From: Halobacillus litoralis
GTDB lineage: Bacteria > Bacillota > Bacilli > Bacillales > Halobacillaceae
Length of the DNA: 64,000 bases
NCBI RefSeq assembly: GCF_009856415.1
Contig: NZ_WMEZ01000002.1
Span: forward strand, 1-64,000
Direction of reading: 5' to 3'
Below, piece by piece: positions 35,168 through 44,584 of the stretch (position 1 is the stretch's first letter; each line of letters begins with the position of its first letter). Both the position numbers and the translations under genes were made by a program. The notes under the pieces are model-generated. The model was not told the DNA's origin and searched no databases. It worked only from the letters and a program-made list of their open reading frames with translations.

Positions 35168-35739
35168 TTTCCTTCCTGCTTCTTATCCGGCTCTGTAGGA
35201 TCACTGGTTTCGTCTTCATCCGCTTTTAGAGTAATTTTTCCGCAAGCGATACGTTCTCCTGAATCTCCTGCCGGCTGCGTCATCCCGTCATCCTGACCGC
35301 TATGAATCACGATGGAAGTCCCCTCATCTCGAAGTAAAGACTTCTGCCCTTCTTTCAGCTTGGCTTCAGGCAGCATTAGTTTAGTGTCCACCATACCACT
35401 TTGGTCTGCTTCTACATTCGGCATGTCTCCGACGTGAGCTCCCTTCGGATTCATCAAACCATGGTCTTTCGAAAGGGGGTTAAAGTGATTTCCGGCACTT
35501 TTAAAATCAGGGGCCTCACATTTCGGAAACTCATGAATATGGACAGCATGCATGCCCGGCTCAAGTCCTTCTACTTTTAATTGGACTTCTACTCCCTCCG
35601 ACTGCTCTGTCAGGGTTGCTGTACCAATTTTATCGTTGTCGGCATTATAGATCGATGTATTCAAAGGAGAACGTTCTTCCCCCGAACACCCAGCAAGAAT
35701 GAACACAAATGCTATCGATAAACCGATTAAGACTCTCAT
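35164..35739 (-). CDS. sodC: Superoxide dismutase [Cu-Zn]-type lipoprotein
   Basis: 191 residues with a lipoprotein signal (VFILAGC) and a Cu/Zn-SOD domain. All seven usual metal ligands appear: HIH, NHFNP, KDHG, AHVGD and IVIHSGQDD; the disulfide cysteines are in FPKCE and RIACG. B. subtilis YojM of this family lacks copper ligands, so completeness here suggests real activity. It would act outside the membrane. The start follows CGGAGGA at 35739; the longer frame to 35805 lacks a site. Low-complexity acidic tail. Confidence 0.93.
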   Translation of the reverse strand: MRVLIGLSIAFVFILAGCSGEERSPLNTSIYNADNDKIGTATLTEQSEGVEVQLKVEGLEPGMHAVHIHEFPKCEAPDFKSAGNHFNPLSKDHGLMNPKGAHVGDMPNVEADQSGMVDTKLMLPEAKLKEGQKSLLRDEGTSIVIHSGQDDGMTQPAGDSGERIACGKITLKADEDETSDPTEPDKKQEGN

Positions 35740-35802
35740 ATAAATCCTCCGTTCCATGAAATACTCCATGGATAGTATCTCCATCGATTTATAAAAATAT
35801 AA

Positions 35803-35843
35803 CAAAAGCCACGTCAGGCTCAGGCCCTAACGCGGCTTTTCAT
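35803..35843 (-). terminator. Terminator of the 35827 membrane protein gene
   Basis: Minus-strand imperfect hairpin AAAAGCCGCGTTAGG/CCTGACGTGGCTTTT (about 35806-35841). The left arm overlaps the last codons of the gene at 35827-36021. Confidence 0.75.
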
Positions 35844-36021
35844 TCTTTTCATTAGCATGATTGTCTATTTTATAGGCTTGGTCTACTTTCTGCTCTTCCT
35901 TCTGGGAATTTTTTATGAACCAAATCATTGTGATTGCGGCAAATACGATAAAAAGCATTAGCATGACGATTGCAGGAATATACTCTGATTTATCTTGAGG
36001 AAAATAAAGAAATTCCATCAT
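35827..36021 (-). CDS. Small single-pass membrane protein (65 aa)
   Basis: One hydrophobic helix (IPAIVMLMLFIVFAAITMIWFI, about residues 13-34) followed by a charged cytoplasmic tail. I do not recognise the family. The likely start is ATG 36021 or 36018, with AAGGA 11 nt upstream; the frame is open to 36063. Lies between sodC and divergent kapB. Confidence 0.65.
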   Translation of the reverse strand: MMEFLYFPQDKSEYIPAIVMLMLFIVFAAITMIWFIKNSQKEEQKVDQAYKIDNHANEKNEKPR

Positions 36022-36147
36022 AGGGCAACACATCCTTCTATAAAGAATTATATCAAACTTCACCCTCTTCCATGAAGAGCTTCACGATATCTTCACAATT
36101 TCAATTTTTTGTTACAATAGAGAGAGCACGCGAAGAGGAGTGAAGGT

Positions 36148-36528
36148 ATGTCAGAATTTCCAAATGGTTCGATCGTGAAAGCCCATTATAAAACGGGTAT
36201 TTATATTGGTGAGGTCGTCGAAGACCGCAACCGCTTTTATTTGGTAAAAGTCCTAGCCGTCGATAAACACCCGATGCAAGGGGATCTTCATAACCCCGGC
36301 AAAACAGAAGAAGTCTTTTTCCATCAGCGGAAAGCTTTAAGCTACAATGAAAAAGCGAATGTACAAAAAGAAGCCGTTAAGCCTTTTGAAGGAGAGATCC
36401 CTTCATATGAAGATTCTTTGAAGGAAGCGGTGGATGCTCTTAAAACGAAGCTTGTGAGAAGAGAGACGGACTTCAACCAGAGTGCGAAGAAGCAGCTGGA
36501 TGATTTAGAGAAGCAGTACTTCGGTTAA
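36148..36528 (+). CDS. kapB: Kinase-associated protein B (KapB)
   Basis: 126 residues with the KapB beta-barrel pattern: GSIVKAHYKTGIYIGEVVED near the N-terminus and FHQRKAL in the middle, then a helical C-terminal region. In B. subtilis KapB is needed for KinB-dependent activation of the sporulation phosphorelay. No lipobox is visible in this sequence. GAGGAGTGAAGGT precedes the ATG. kinB itself is not in the window; neighbours patB and the yug genes match B. subtilis. Confidence 0.92.
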   Translation: MSEFPNGSIVKAHYKTGIYIGEVVEDRNRFYLVKVLAVDKHPMQGDLHNPGKTEEVFFHQRKALSYNEKANVQKEAVKPFEGEIPSYEDSLKEAVDALKTKLVRRETDFNQSAKKQLDDLEKQYFG

Positions 36529-36621
36529 ATGGGAGGATGACAGCGCTTTTTTTCGTATTTGTTTTCTATTCAAGGGTATGGTAATTTTATATAGTCAAAA
36601 GTAATGGAGGAGGTCATATCC

Positions 36622-37332
36622 ATGACAACACATATTGGAGCGAAACCCGGAGACATTGCAGACAAGATCCTTCTTCCTGGTGATCCGCTACGAGCGAAAT
36701 ACATTGCAGAAAACTTTTTAGAAGATGCGACATGCTATAACGAAGTACGAGGCATGTACGGTTATACAGGTACTTATAAAGGTGAAAGAATTTCCGTCCA
36801 AGGAACAGGCATGGGCGTGCCATCCATTTCCATCTATATCAATGAATTGATGGAAAGCTACGGTGTCCAAAAGCTGATCCGCGTCGGTTCTTGCGGTGCA
36901 TTGCAAAGCGACGTTAAAGTGCGTGACGTCATCCTTGCCTCTACGTCCACAACGGATTCACAAATGAACCGTATGGTCTTCGGTGGCATTGACTTTGCAC
37001 CGACCGCTGATTTCAATCTTTTGAAAAATGCGTATGATGCGGGTATTGATAAAGGCTTGAAGCTGAAAGTCGGAAACGTATTTACCAGCGACAGCTTTTA
37101 CCGTGATCAAGCCATGGATCTTTTCAACCTGCTCGCTAAGTACAACGTGCTGGCAGTTGAAATGGAAACAACAGCGCTGTACACGCTGGCAGCGAAATAC
37201 AATCGTCAGGCTCTATCCGTTCTTACAGTAAGTGACCATATCCTGACAGGTGAAGAAACGACGGCGGAAGAACGCCAAACGACATTCAATGAAATGATTC
37301 AAGTCGCTCTAGAAGCCGCCATTCAAGATTAA
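36622..37332 (+). CDS. deoD: Purine nucleoside phosphorylase, DeoD type
   Basis: 236-residue cytoplasmic enzyme that splits purine (deoxy)ribonucleosides with phosphate. The signature [16 protein letters not shown] and RVGSCGA, the active-site VEMETTALY and the SDH loop catalytic Asp are present. GGAGG precedes ATG 36622; an ATG six codons earlier overlaps it. Single gene with a terminator at 37340-37375. Confidence 0.97.
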   Translation: MTTHIGAKPGDIADKILLPGDPLRAKYIAENFLEDATCYNEVRGMYGYTGTYKGERISVQGTGMGVPSISIYINELMESYGVQKLIRVGSCGALQSDVKVRDVILASTSTTDSQMNRMVFGGIDFAPTADFNLLKNAYDAGIDKGLKLKVGNVFTSDSFYRDQAMDLFNLLAKYNVLAVEMETTALYTLAAKYNRQALSVLTVSDHILTGEETTAEERQTTFNEMIQVALEAAIQD

Positions 37333-37336
37333 TGAG

Positions 37337-37376
37337 CAAGCACCCCTACAGATTGTAGTGGGTGCTTTTATTTTGG
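37337..37376 (+). terminator. Terminator of deoD
   Basis: Hairpin AGCACCCCTACA/TGTAGTGGGTGCT (about 37340-37366) followed by TTTATTTT; it overlaps the end of the convergent gene 37368-37595. Confidence 0.82.
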
Positions 37377-37595
37377 TCCCACTCCCTCTATATCTTTGAT
37401 ATGGACAACATAGATCCGGTCACCAATACTAATAAAAACTTCCTCATCCCACACTCTTTCCATTTTGCCATAGTAAACACCATCCACCGTTTGGACGATA
37501 AGGAAAGTCCCCAGGTTCTTTTTTACCATGTTTCGGGTGGCACGCCTGCGTGACGAGGAACGAATTTTCCGCCACAACGACGCTAGTTGGAACAT
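37368..37595 (-). CDS. Small basic protein, possibly Sm-like (DUF2642-like)
   Basis: 75 residues: a very basic N-terminus (WRKIRSSSRRRATR) and a C-terminal half predicted as beta strands (FLIVQTVDGVYYGKMERV, VFISIGDRIYVVHIKDIEGV). That second half recalls the DUF2642/YuzF small barrel in bacilli, but the match is loose. GAGGAGGAT lies 5 nt before the ATG. Function unknown. Confidence 0.68.
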   Translation of the reverse strand: MFQLASLWRKIRSSSRRRATRNMVKKNLGTFLIVQTVDGVYYGKMERVWDEEVFISIGDRIYVVHIKDIEGVGPK

Positions 37596-37676
37596 CTCCC
37601 ATCCTCCTCGCTCATAAACCTCCCTATATGTTATACGTCTGTCATATACGGGGTGCGAGGTCTGGACCTATAAACA

Positions 37677-37711
37677 TAAAAAAACCTCCCAGATCCGGGA
37701 GGTTTTTAAAC
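37677..37711 (-). terminator. Terminator of pepA
   Basis: Minus-strand hairpin AAACCTCCC/GGGAGGTTT (37682-37706) followed by a T run, directly after the stop. Confidence 0.9.
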
Positions 37712-39195
37712 TATTTCACAATATACTGGGCTAAAGTTTTGGACATGACCCCAGTCGGGCCTTTAGGCCCCAAATCGTGAGCACCTTCAGCTATGGATGT
37801 ACCAGCGATATCCAAATGAACCCACGGTACTTTTTCAACGAAGGCACCGACAAACGCTCCACCCATGATGGGATGGGCTTTTCTCGTTGGCGAGTTATTC
37901 AAATCAGCAATCGCGCTTTTTCTCACCTGCGCTCTATAATCATCATTGTAAGGTAACAGCCAAATAGGCTCTCCTACAGATTTCCCTGCATCCTCAACAT
38001 CTTTATACAAACGCTCATCATTCGTCATAGCACCTGTCATCCAAGATCCTAGTGCCGTTACGACGCCTCCAGTTAACGTAGCGACATCAATCACTCGATC
38101 CGCACCCTGACTTTGAGCATAGGTGACCCCATCGGCAAGGGCAAGACGGCCTTCTGCATCTGTATTCAACACTTCAATTGTTAGGCCACTCATAGACGTA
38201 ATCACATCATCCGGCTTGAAGGCATCGCCTGAAATCATGTTGTCGGACGATGGAATGACAGCGATGACGTTCTTTTTCGGCTTCAATTGACCAATGGTTT
38301 CCATAGCGCCGAGAACAGCTGCTGCTCCTCCCATATCTCCCTTCATACCTGGCATACCGGTTTTCGGTTTAATGGAATAGCCACCTGTGTCATAGGTAAT
38401 TCCTTTTCCAACAAGGGCTGTAACATCTTTCCATTCTTCTAGTCCCTGATATTTAAGCACAATCATTTTGGGTGGTTCTACAGAGCCTTGATTGACAGCC
38501 AGTAAAGCTCCCATTCCCAACTCTTCCATATCTTCTTTCTCTAGAATGCTCAACTCGAACTGATAGTCTTCCGCCATCGTTGTAGCGAACTCAGCCATCT
38601 CAGAAGCAGTCAAAATGTTCGCAGGCAGATGAACCAAATACCTTGCCGTATTCACCCCATCAGCAAAGGCTTGACCTCTATATAAAGCTTCAAGTACTAC
38701 CTTTTCCTCTTGCTCCGTCCAAACGTTGAGTTCATTGATGTCGACTGGTTCTTTTTGATTGGTTTTAAAAGAAGGGAGACGATACGTCGATGTCAGCATA
38801 GCTTCTGAAAGAAGAGCGGAGTATCGTTCTACGTTTCCCCCTTCAGGAATAAGACTTTCTAGCAAAATAGTCACAGACGACACTTTGTCTTTGATTAAGC
38901 TTTGAAATACACGACCAAATGTCTTGCGATACTTGTTTTCATCGAATTTCTGTGATGATCCTAGACCAATCACATAGATGTTCTTCAAATCACTTTCATT
39001 CATTTCATTCATGACTAAAACCTTATCCAGTTTTTTGCTTTCCGTAGACAAATGCCCAGCTTCTATGTACGCTTCAAGATCGACTCCACATGAATTTTTC
39101 ACCTTGTCGATGGTAGGCTTGTTCACTTCATTTTCTTCAAAAAGACCCACGAGTAACGATCCCGTATCTTTCCATTCATTTGTTACAGTATACAT
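37711..39195 (-). CDS. pepA: Leucyl aminopeptidase (M17, PepA/YuiE)
   Basis: Cytoplasmic dinuclear metallopeptidase, 494 residues. The M17 signature NTDAEGRLALADG, the upstream VGKGITYDTGGYSIKP metal/lysine motif and GDMGGAAAVLGA are present. Start ATG 39195 follows TGGAGGTG; the frame is open to 39303 but no site supports it. It begins the yui block (YuiE, YuiD, YuiC, YuiB) in a B. subtilis-like order. Confidence 0.96.
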   Translation of the reverse strand: MYTVTNEWKDTGSLLVGLFEENEVNKPTIDKVKNSCGVDLEAYIEAGHLSTESKKLDKVLVMNEMNESDLKNIYVIGLGSSQKFDENKYRKTFGRVFQSLIKDKVSSVTILLESLIPEGGNVERYSALLSEAMLTSTYRLPSFKTNQKEPVDINELNVWTEQEEKVVLEALYRGQAFADGVNTARYLVHLPANILTASEMAEFATTMAEDYQFELSILEKEDMEELGMGALLAVNQGSVEPPKMIVLKYQGLEEWKDVTALVGKGITYDTGGYSIKPKTGMPGMKGDMGGAAAVLGAMETIGQLKPKKNVIAVIPSSDNMISGDAFKPDDVITSMSGLTIEVLNTDAEGRLALADGVTYAQSQGADRVIDVATLTGGVVTALGSWMTGAMTNDERLYKDVEDAGKSVGEPIWLLPYNDDYRAQVRKSAIADLNNSPTRKAHPIMGGAFVGAFVEKVPWVHLDIAGTSIAEGAHDLGPKGPTGVMSKTLAQYIVK

Positions 39196-39471
39196 ATTGA
39201 TACACCTCCATACCCAAGTATACACAAATTCACTATGATTTCCTTGCGAAAAAGATTCGTTCTTTGATCTTAACTTAACATGAATATAACTATCTCGCTC
39301 CATGAATCATATGGTATAATGACTTTGCTCCATCACCCTATGAACGCTACAAAAAAGCATGCCATGATCCTATGGATGCACTTTATCCTGCACACCTATT
39401 CTATATTGTATGAATGAACAACTACATAGATTGCCATTTCTATTCCCCGGAAGATCAGAAAGGATGTCATC

Positions 39472-39954
39472 ATGCTATTAGATTTAGTTCAAAACTTCCC
39501 CCTTTGGGCGTCGATCGCTGCTATCCTTTTCGCCCAAGTAATTAAGATCCCGATTCAATTCATTGCTTCCAGACAATTGAATACAAGTCTCGCCTTCAGT
39601 ACAGGCGGCATGCCCAGCAGTCACTCAGCAGCTGTTACTGCCCTCGCCACAGGGGTGGGAATTGAACAAGGATTCGGTTCATCTGTTTTTGCTATTGCTT
39701 GTGTGTTCAGTATCATCGTCATGTTTGACAGCACCGGAGTAAGGCGTCAGACCGGCGAACAAGCCATTATGTTGAACATCTTACTAAACGATTTTAACCG
39801 GTTTGTAAGTGAAGCCAAGAGCTGGCAGCAAAAAGAAGGCTATCAAAAGAAAGAAGAACTAAAAGAACTTTTGGGTCACCAGCCAATTGAAGTATTCTTC
39901 GGAGGACTGACAGGCATTCTGCTCACCTTCCTTCTTCATTCTTTGATCTATTAA
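39472..39954 (+). CDS. yuiD: Divergent PAP2-family membrane protein (YuiD)
   Basis: 160 residues, DUF212 type, with about four membrane segments. The motif GGMPSSHSAAVTAL matches the phosphatase SxxxH core, and FDSTGVRRQTGEQA is the second family block. A lipid or polyprenyl phosphatase is possible but unproven. AGAAAGGATG precedes the ATG. Convergent with yuiC. Confidence 0.92.
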   Translation: MLLDLVQNFPLWASIAAILFAQVIKIPIQFIASRQLNTSLAFSTGGMPSSHSAAVTALATGVGIEQGFGSSVFAIACVFSIIVMFDSTGVRRQTGEQAIMLNILLNDFNRFVSEAKSWQQKEGYQKKEELKELLGHQPIEVFFGGLTGILLTFLLHSLIY

Positions 39955-39956
39955 AT

Positions 39957-40001
39957 AATAAAAAATCTCTTCCGACTTATTTTCGCGGAAGAGATTTTTT
40001 A
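39957..40001. terminator. Bidirectional terminator between yuiD and yuiC
   Basis: Hairpin AAAAATCTCTTCCG/CGGAAGAGATTTTT (about 39961-40000) flanked by A/T runs. Confidence 0.9.
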
Positions 40002-40676
40002 TTGGCTCATTTGTGAGCGGAACACCTGCAACGATTCATCCTCATTCAATTTCTTCAAATCTTCTTCAGACAGTTGACCGTTCCCCTCTTCCACCACATA
40101 AACATCGAGCGTCTGCTTTCCCCACTGATCGTAAACATCATTCACGGTTGGAAAATAGAGGTCGAGCTTATTCCCTTTGATGGCCCCACCAATATCAGCG
40201 ACCACTCCATATCCGTACCCAGGAATAAACAGCACAGTCCCTAACGGAAACATTTCTAAATCGGCAGCAATGGTAGAATATAAATCGCGCTTTACGTTTA
40301 CACCTGAATAGGTAATTCCGTATCCGGGATGCTCCGGCGTTTTGCCTGTGGATTCATACCCCGCCGTATAACCTGTCGCTACTACTTCATGGCTCGGGTA
40401 TTGAGTGAGGTCAATCGTGTCTTCCAACAGTTCCACCGCTTCGATGACCGCACTGGATACATGGGTCTGTGGAGCGTTTTTAATTTTTAAGCTTTTCTCA
40501 GAAAGCTCCCGTTCTTTTTGAAGGAGAGCCTCCCCCTCCAGAGATTCTCCTTTGAATTTAGACGATATCCATTCGTCAAAGTCTGAAAACGATAGGTTTG
40601 TTACATTCGTAAAAGTACTATAAAGAGCAAAGCTGAACAGGAGAATAAAAAAGATAGACTTCGTCCGCTTGTTCAT
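39999..40676 (-). CDS. yuiC: 3D-domain protein, YuiC-type muralytic enzyme
   Basis: 225 residues. An N-terminal membrane anchor or signal ([14 protein letters not shown]), a helical linker, then a C-terminal 3D domain with the three aspartates in [18 protein letters not shown] and the [23 protein letters not shown] region. B. subtilis YuiC is a stationary-phase survival-type lytic transglycosylase that cleaves peptidoglycan. The start is ATG 40676 after AGAGGTG. Extracellular side. Confidence 0.92.
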   Translation of the reverse strand: MNKRTKSIFFILLFSFALYSTFTNVTNLSFSDFDEWISSKFKGESLEGEALLQKERELSEKSLKIKNAPQTHVSSAVIEAVELLEDTIDLTQYPSHEVVATGYTAGYESTGKTPEHPGYGITYSGVNVKRDLYSTIAADLEMFPLGTVLFIPGYGYGVVADIGGAIKGNKLDLYFPTVNDVYDQWGKQTLDVYVVEEGNGQLSEEDLKKLNEDESLQVFRSQMSQ

Positions 40677-40755
40677 GAAATCACCTCTAGGTGTAATCAT
40701 GTCCAAGCTCCATTTTTTTATTCAAACGAGTCTTCATCCTTTTATTCAACCAAAA

Positions 40756-40798
40756 TAAAAAAACGGCTGACAGCACATTGTGCCGTTAACCGTTCTGC
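40756..40798 (-). terminator. Terminator of yuiB
   Basis: Minus-strand imperfect hairpin AACGGTTAACGGCAC/GTGCTGTCAGCCGTT followed by a T7 run. Confidence 0.82.
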
Positions 40799-40799
40799 T

Positions 40800-41117
40800 T
40801 TAAAACATTTGGTATCCACTTTTCCGTAATTTCTTAATTATGATGCCAGCGACTATGGTACCGACGAATCCACTCGCTAATATGACGATATCCACAAGCT
40901 TCAGGTTGATTACTTGTTCAAAAACTGTAGGGAAGGCGGACCCTGGAGACGAAAAGTAGTTTGTCATTGGAAAGTCATCAACGATGAATAGCACGATGAC
41001 CGGATAAACAAAAGCCATCAACCACGAAGAACGTAAAATCATATTCAATAAGAAAGAAATTCCGAAGAATAGCACAAAAAATAACAACATTGACACGATG
41101 AACTGCACGATATTCAC
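40800..41117 (-). CDS. yuiB: YuiB-like membrane protein
   Basis: 105 residues with three hydrophobic segments (about 3-25, 30-48 and 73-95) and a basic C-terminus. Matches the YuiB family of bacilli by N-terminal FFVLFFGISFLLNMILRSS and VIVLFIVDDFP. Function unknown. Its own terminator follows; repeat copy 4 lies upstream. Confidence 0.85.
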   Translation of the reverse strand: MNIVQFIVSMLLFFVLFFGISFLLNMILRSSWLMAFVYPVIVLFIVDDFPMTNYFSSPGSAFPTVFEQVINLKLVDIVILASGFVGTIVAGIIIKKLRKSGYQMF

Positions 41118-41236
41118 TAACGTTTCCCCCTATGTATGTTCAACGAAACACAAACGAATCCAAATCTCATTTTATAACGGTTACATTAAAAGCGCAAGAG
41201 CTCTCCCATATCGATGCAAATGCTTATTAACCAAAC

Positions 41237-41430
41237 TGGCAGGATTGTGGAAGATTTGATTTCGAGACTTTTGTGGTGGTTTAGGGGCTGCGGAACAAAG
41301 TGCTTGGTGAGACCCCACAGGACGCAGTCCGAGGAGGCTCACCGCGCTCCCGCGGAAAGCGAGCTATTCCACGCAGCCCCATCCACACAACAAACATCTC
41401 GAAACTGAGTCTTCAAGAATAGGGAGCTAT
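41237..41430 (-). repeat. Intergenic repeat copy 4 (single module A, inverted)
   Basis: A 194-bp short copy between ndh and yuiB. The CTGCCA end (here TGGCAGGATTGTGGAAGA) is on the left and the GAAGACTC..GAATAGGGAGCT end on the right, so it is inverted relative to the other copies. One module: outer stem GGGGCTGCGG/ACGCAGCCCC, inner GGTGAG/CTCACC and GGAC/GTCC. The left arm is shortened compared with copy 5. The rest of 41118-41501 shows nothing else. Confidence 0.82.
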
Positions 41431-41501
41431 TATGGAAGAGGAATGTTCAATTTCCCCAAAAGAAAAGCGAAAGCAGTAGTTCTGCTTTCGCTTTATTATA
41501 A

Positions 41502-42722
41502 TTAATGGAAGAAGTTAAGTTTTCCTTTTTTAAGAACAAGCGGAATGCCGCCTAATTTTAGAAGGTAGCGGTTATCGATAACTTTCTTCATCGCTGTCGC
41601 TGACCATCCGAACAATTTCTTATCATCAAAGACTACACCTATCGCATCATTATGCCCAAGGGAAGCTACGGTCCCTTTCAAGTCTGGTTCAAATGGCTCA
41701 AGGTGATCTTCGCCTCTGATCAGACGAGTAAGGTTCGCTGCTGTTTGTTCAGCTTGCTGAATGGCAATCTGTGCTGTTGGAGGATAAGGACGTCCAGTTT
41801 CCTCGTTCATGATCAGAGCACAGTCCCCTACAATGAAGACATCGTCATAACCCTCTGGACGCAAGTCATCTCCGACTGGGATACGTCCGCGGTTTGCTAC
41901 AAATCCGGCATTTTCAACAAGGGAGTTTCCGCGTACACCAGCAGCCCAAACCACCGTGTTGGTCTCAATTTCCTCACGCTGCTCGTCTTTTTCGAAAACG
42001 AGCTTGTTCTCAGTAACTTCTTTGATCATCGCTCCGATTTTGAATTCAACGCCTCTTGCTTCTAAGGAGTTCATCGCGTACTCCACAAGTTCTGGATCGA
42101 ATCCTGGAAGTGCCGTTGGAGCAGCTTCCACGTTGATGATACGTACATTTTCACGTGGGATGTCGTATTCTTTGCAAAGTTCCGGTACACGGTTAGCGAG
42201 TTCACCTACGAACTCGATGCCTGTAAATCCGGCGCCACCTACGACAATGTTCAAACGTTCTTGCTTTTTCTCCGCTTCATTATTATATTTTGCGAAGTTA
42301 TATTCAATGTGCTGACGAATCAAACGCGCACTATTGATGCTGTTAATGGTAAAGGCGTTCTCTTTTAATCCGGAAATCCCGAATGTAGCTGCCTCGAAAC
42401 CAAGTCCGATGACGAGGTAATCGTAGGAAAGCTCACCGTTTTCGAGCATTACTTTCTTATCTCCAGGCTTGATCTCTGTCACGGTATCTTGTACAAAATT
42501 CACTTTACTCGTATTGATGACATCACTAATTTGGATGCGTGTGCGGTCATGGTGTAAGGTACCCGCAGCATTTTCATGCAACCAAGTCGTTTGGTAATGG
42601 TAACTATGCTTATTGACCAGTGTCACGTTTGCATCATTTGCACCTAGGCTCTTCTGTAGTTTCACTGCTGTCATGATCCCGCCATAACCGGCACCGAGAA
42701 TCACAATGTTAGGGTTTCTCAT
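41502..42722 (-). CDS. ndh: Type II NADH dehydrogenase
   Basis: Peripheral membrane flavoprotein that passes electrons from NADH to menaquinone without pumping protons. 406 residues. Two dinucleotide folds: FAD GAGYGGI at residues 10-16 and [15 protein letters not shown] about 162-172. FAD-binding VGDCALI and [11 protein letters not shown] are present, and the C-terminus has the amphipathic membrane-binding region. The substrate quinone would come from the men genes in this window. A Rex-type operator and hairpin lie in its leader (42768-42864). Confidence 0.95.
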   Translation of the reverse strand: MRNPNIVILGAGYGGIMTAVKLQKSLGANDANVTLVNKHSYHYQTTWLHENAAGTLHHDRTRIQISDVINTSKVNFVQDTVTEIKPGDKKVMLENGELSYDYLVIGLGFEAATFGISGLKENAFTINSINSARLIRQHIEYNFAKYNNEAEKKQERLNIVVGGAGFTGIEFVGELANRVPELCKEYDIPRENVRIINVEAAPTALPGFDPELVEYAMNSLEARGVEFKIGAMIKEVTENKLVFEKDEQREEIETNTVVWAAGVRGNSLVENAGFVANRGRIPVGDDLRPEGYDDVFIVGDCALIMNEETGRPYPPTAQIAIQQAEQTAANLTRLIRGEDHLEPFEPDLKGTVASLGHNDAIGVVFDDKKLFGWSATAMKKVIDNRYLLKLGGIPLVLKKGKLNFFH

Positions 42723-42767
42723 GATTTAATCACTTCCATCTCGTAATAATGATCCGTTGACTAATGC

Positions 42768-42785
42768 TTGTGACTACTTTCACAC
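42768..42785. promoter_or_regulatory. Candidate Rex operator upstream of ndh
   Basis: TTGTGACTACTTTCACAC differs from the Rex consensus TTGTGAANNNNTTCACAA at two positions. It lies 46 bp upstream of the ndh ATG. A weaker partner TTGTGACAATTTCAC (minus strand) lies at about 42824-42838. Rex senses NADH/NAD+ and controls ndh in B. subtilis. Confidence 0.55.
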
Positions 42786-42795
42786 AAGAAAACAT

Positions 42796-42822
42796 GAAAA
42801 AAACCTGAGTCGGTTTCAGGTG
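42796..42822 (-). terminator. Hairpin with T run in the ndh leader (possible attenuator)
   Basis: Minus-strand ACCTGA/TCAGGT stem, 7-nt loop, followed by TTTTTT. It lies between the predicted ndh promoter and the gene. Confidence 0.45.
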
Positions 42823-42858
42823 AAATTGTCACAAATTTTTACTATATTATCTGTTTTC

Positions 42859-42887
42859 ATCTTAGACCTTTTTCTAACCATTTTCAA
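42859..42887 (-). promoter_or_regulatory. Candidate ndh promoter
   Basis: Minus strand: TTGAAA (42882-42887), 17-nt spacer, TAAGAT (42859-42864), giving a leader of about 130 nt. Confidence 0.55.
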
Positions 42888-43017
42888 CCCTTAAGCCCTT
42901 TATCGGAATTATTGATCAATTACCCTTTTGTAAAGGTTTACATACCCCCATTGTTCCCATCAGATTTTTTTTTATGATAGAATGTATTTTAGTGAAATTT
43001 TCATCAGGAGGTTTATT

Positions 43018-44004
43018 ATGAGTGAAAAAATATACGATATAACGGTTATCGGCGGTGGGCCAGTCGGTTTATTCACAGCATTCTATGGCGGGATGCGTGA
43101 AGCTAGTGTAAACATTATTGAAAGTCTTCCCCATCTGGGAGGCCAGCTTACAGCCCTCTACCCTGAAAAATACATTTTTGACGTTGCCGGATTTCCGAAA
43201 GTCCGAGCACAAGAACTTGTTGACAATTTAGAAGAACAAGCGATGATGTTCAATCCCACAATTTCTTTGAATCAGGAAGTGGTTTCCGTAGAAAGAATGG
43301 ATGATGAAACCATTAAACTGACCACAGATAAAGACGTGCATTATACAAAGACCATTATTATCACAGCAGGAAATGGAGCCTTCCAACCAAGGAAGCTGAA
43401 AATTGACGATACGGAACGTTTTGAAGAAACAAACCTCCACTATCACGTCAGTAACATGGACAAATTCCGTGACAAAAAAGTCATGATTGCTGGTGGCGGA
43501 GACTCTGCTGTCGACTGGGCCCTTATGCTTGAGCCAATCGCTGAACAAGTGACACTCGTCCATAGAAGAGATAAATTCAGAGCACACGAACACAGTGTGT
43601 CACAACTTAATGAATCGAACGTTAGAATTCTAACTCCATTCACTCCTGAAAAAATGATTGGCGATGAACGCATTGAACAGGTGGAGTTAAAAGAAGTGAA
43701 AGGAGATCGAGTAGAAACGATCGACGTCGATGATGTGATTGTGAACTACGGTTTCATCTCCTCTCTTGGCCCGATTAAAAATTGGGAACTCGAGATTGAG
43801 AAGAACAGCATCGTTGTCAATTCCAAAATGGAAACCAATATCAAAGGCATTTATGCAGCGGGGGATATTTGCACCTACCCTGGTAAAGTAAAATTGATTG
43901 CTTCTGGTTTTGGTGAAGGTCCAACAGCCGTCAACAATGCGAAAGCTTATATCGATCCAGGTGCTCGTGTTCAACCTAAACACTCGACTAGTATGTTTTC
44001 ATAA
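43018..44004 (+). CDS. yumC: Ferredoxin--NADP reductase type 2 (YumC)
   Basis: Thioredoxin-reductase-like flavoprotein, 328 residues. FAD motif GGGPVGLF near residue 11, NADP motif [11 protein letters not shown] in the middle, and no CxxC disulfide, which separates this family from thioredoxin reductases. C-terminal [12 protein letters not shown] is present. It reduces ferredoxin or flavodoxin with NADPH. ATG 43018 follows CAGGAGG. Divergent from ndh. Confidence 0.95.
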   Translation: MSEKIYDITVIGGGPVGLFTAFYGGMREASVNIIESLPHLGGQLTALYPEKYIFDVAGFPKVRAQELVDNLEEQAMMFNPTISLNQEVVSVERMDDETIKLTTDKDVHYTKTIIITAGNGAFQPRKLKIDDTERFEETNLHYHVSNMDKFRDKKVMIAGGGDSAVDWALMLEPIAEQVTLVHRRDKFRAHEHSVSQLNESNVRILTPFTPEKMIGDERIEQVELKEVKGDRVETIDVDDVIVNYGFISSLGPIKNWELEIEKNSIVVNSKMETNIKGIYAAGDICTYPGKVKLIASGFGEGPTAVNNAKAYIDPGARVQPKHSTSMFS

Positions 44005-44007
44005 AAA

Positions 44008-44050
44008 ACAAAAGGAAGAAGCCCTCTTATGTGGGCTTCTTCCTTTTTAG
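44008..44050 (+). terminator. Terminator of yumC
   Basis: Hairpin AAGGAAGAAGCCC/GGGCTTCTTCCTT (about 44012-44045) followed by TTT. Confidence 0.9.
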
Positions 44051-44061
44051 ATTCCGAGATA

Positions 44062-44095
44062 AGAAAAAACCTTTCTGTAGACACAGAAAGGTTTG
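44062..44095 (-). terminator. Terminator of yutM
   Basis: Minus-strand hairpin AAACCTTTCTGT/ACAGAAAGGTTT (about 44067-44094) followed by TTTTTC. Confidence 0.9.
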
Positions 44096-44098
44096 ATA

Positions 44099-44458
44099 TT
44101 AGCAATTTGGATCTGGGGTTCCGGCATTTGTAGCTGTTTTGAATGACGATCCACACCCACAGGATACAATCGCGTTCGGGTTATCAATGGTGAACCCGCC
44201 CCCCATCATATTCTGTTTGAAATCGATGGTCGTACCTTCAACAATAGCGGCATCTTGACGGTTAATGACAACCGGAATTCCACTAGACTCCTCTACAAGA
44301 TCAAGTTCCTCATTGATATCATCTTCGAAGCCCATGGCATAAGACAATCCACTGCAGCCTCCACCTTTGACACCGAAGCGAAGACGAACATCTCCTTCTT
44401 CTTCTTTCATCATCTCTTTAATCTGGTGACTTGCGGCTTCTGTGATATTCAGAATCAT
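44099..44458 (-). CDS. yutM: A-type iron-sulfur carrier (HesB/IscA/SufA family, YutM)
   Basis: 119 residues. The three cluster-ligand cysteines are in GGGCSGLSY and the C-terminal SCGCGSSF. It would pass Fe-S clusters to apo-proteins, working with the SUF machinery (sufB lies at the right edge of the window). AGGAGAGGCTTGGT precedes the ATG. Neighbours yumC, yuzB, yuzD and yutI are the same set as in B. subtilis. Confidence 0.93.
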   Translation of the reverse strand: MILNITEAASHQIKEMMKEEEGDVRLRFGVKGGGCSGLSYAMGFEDDINEELDLVEESSGIPVVINRQDAAIVEGTTIDFKQNMMGGGFTIDNPNAIVSCGCGSSFKTATNAGTPDPNC

Positions 44459-44535
44459 ACCAAGCCTCTCCTTTCTCTTCTTATCGTCAGTATACTAAAT
44501 GGCAGAACTTTTTATCAAACATCCCGTATTCAGAA

Positions 44536-44565
44536 ACAAAAGGCATCCTTAAAGGATACCTTTCC
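44536..44565 (-). terminator. Terminator of yuzB
   Basis: Minus-strand hairpin AAAGGTATCCTT/AAGGATGCCTTT (one mismatch) followed by TTGTTT. Confidence 0.75.
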
Positions 44566-44584
44566 TGTCCATGGCTACACCGTC

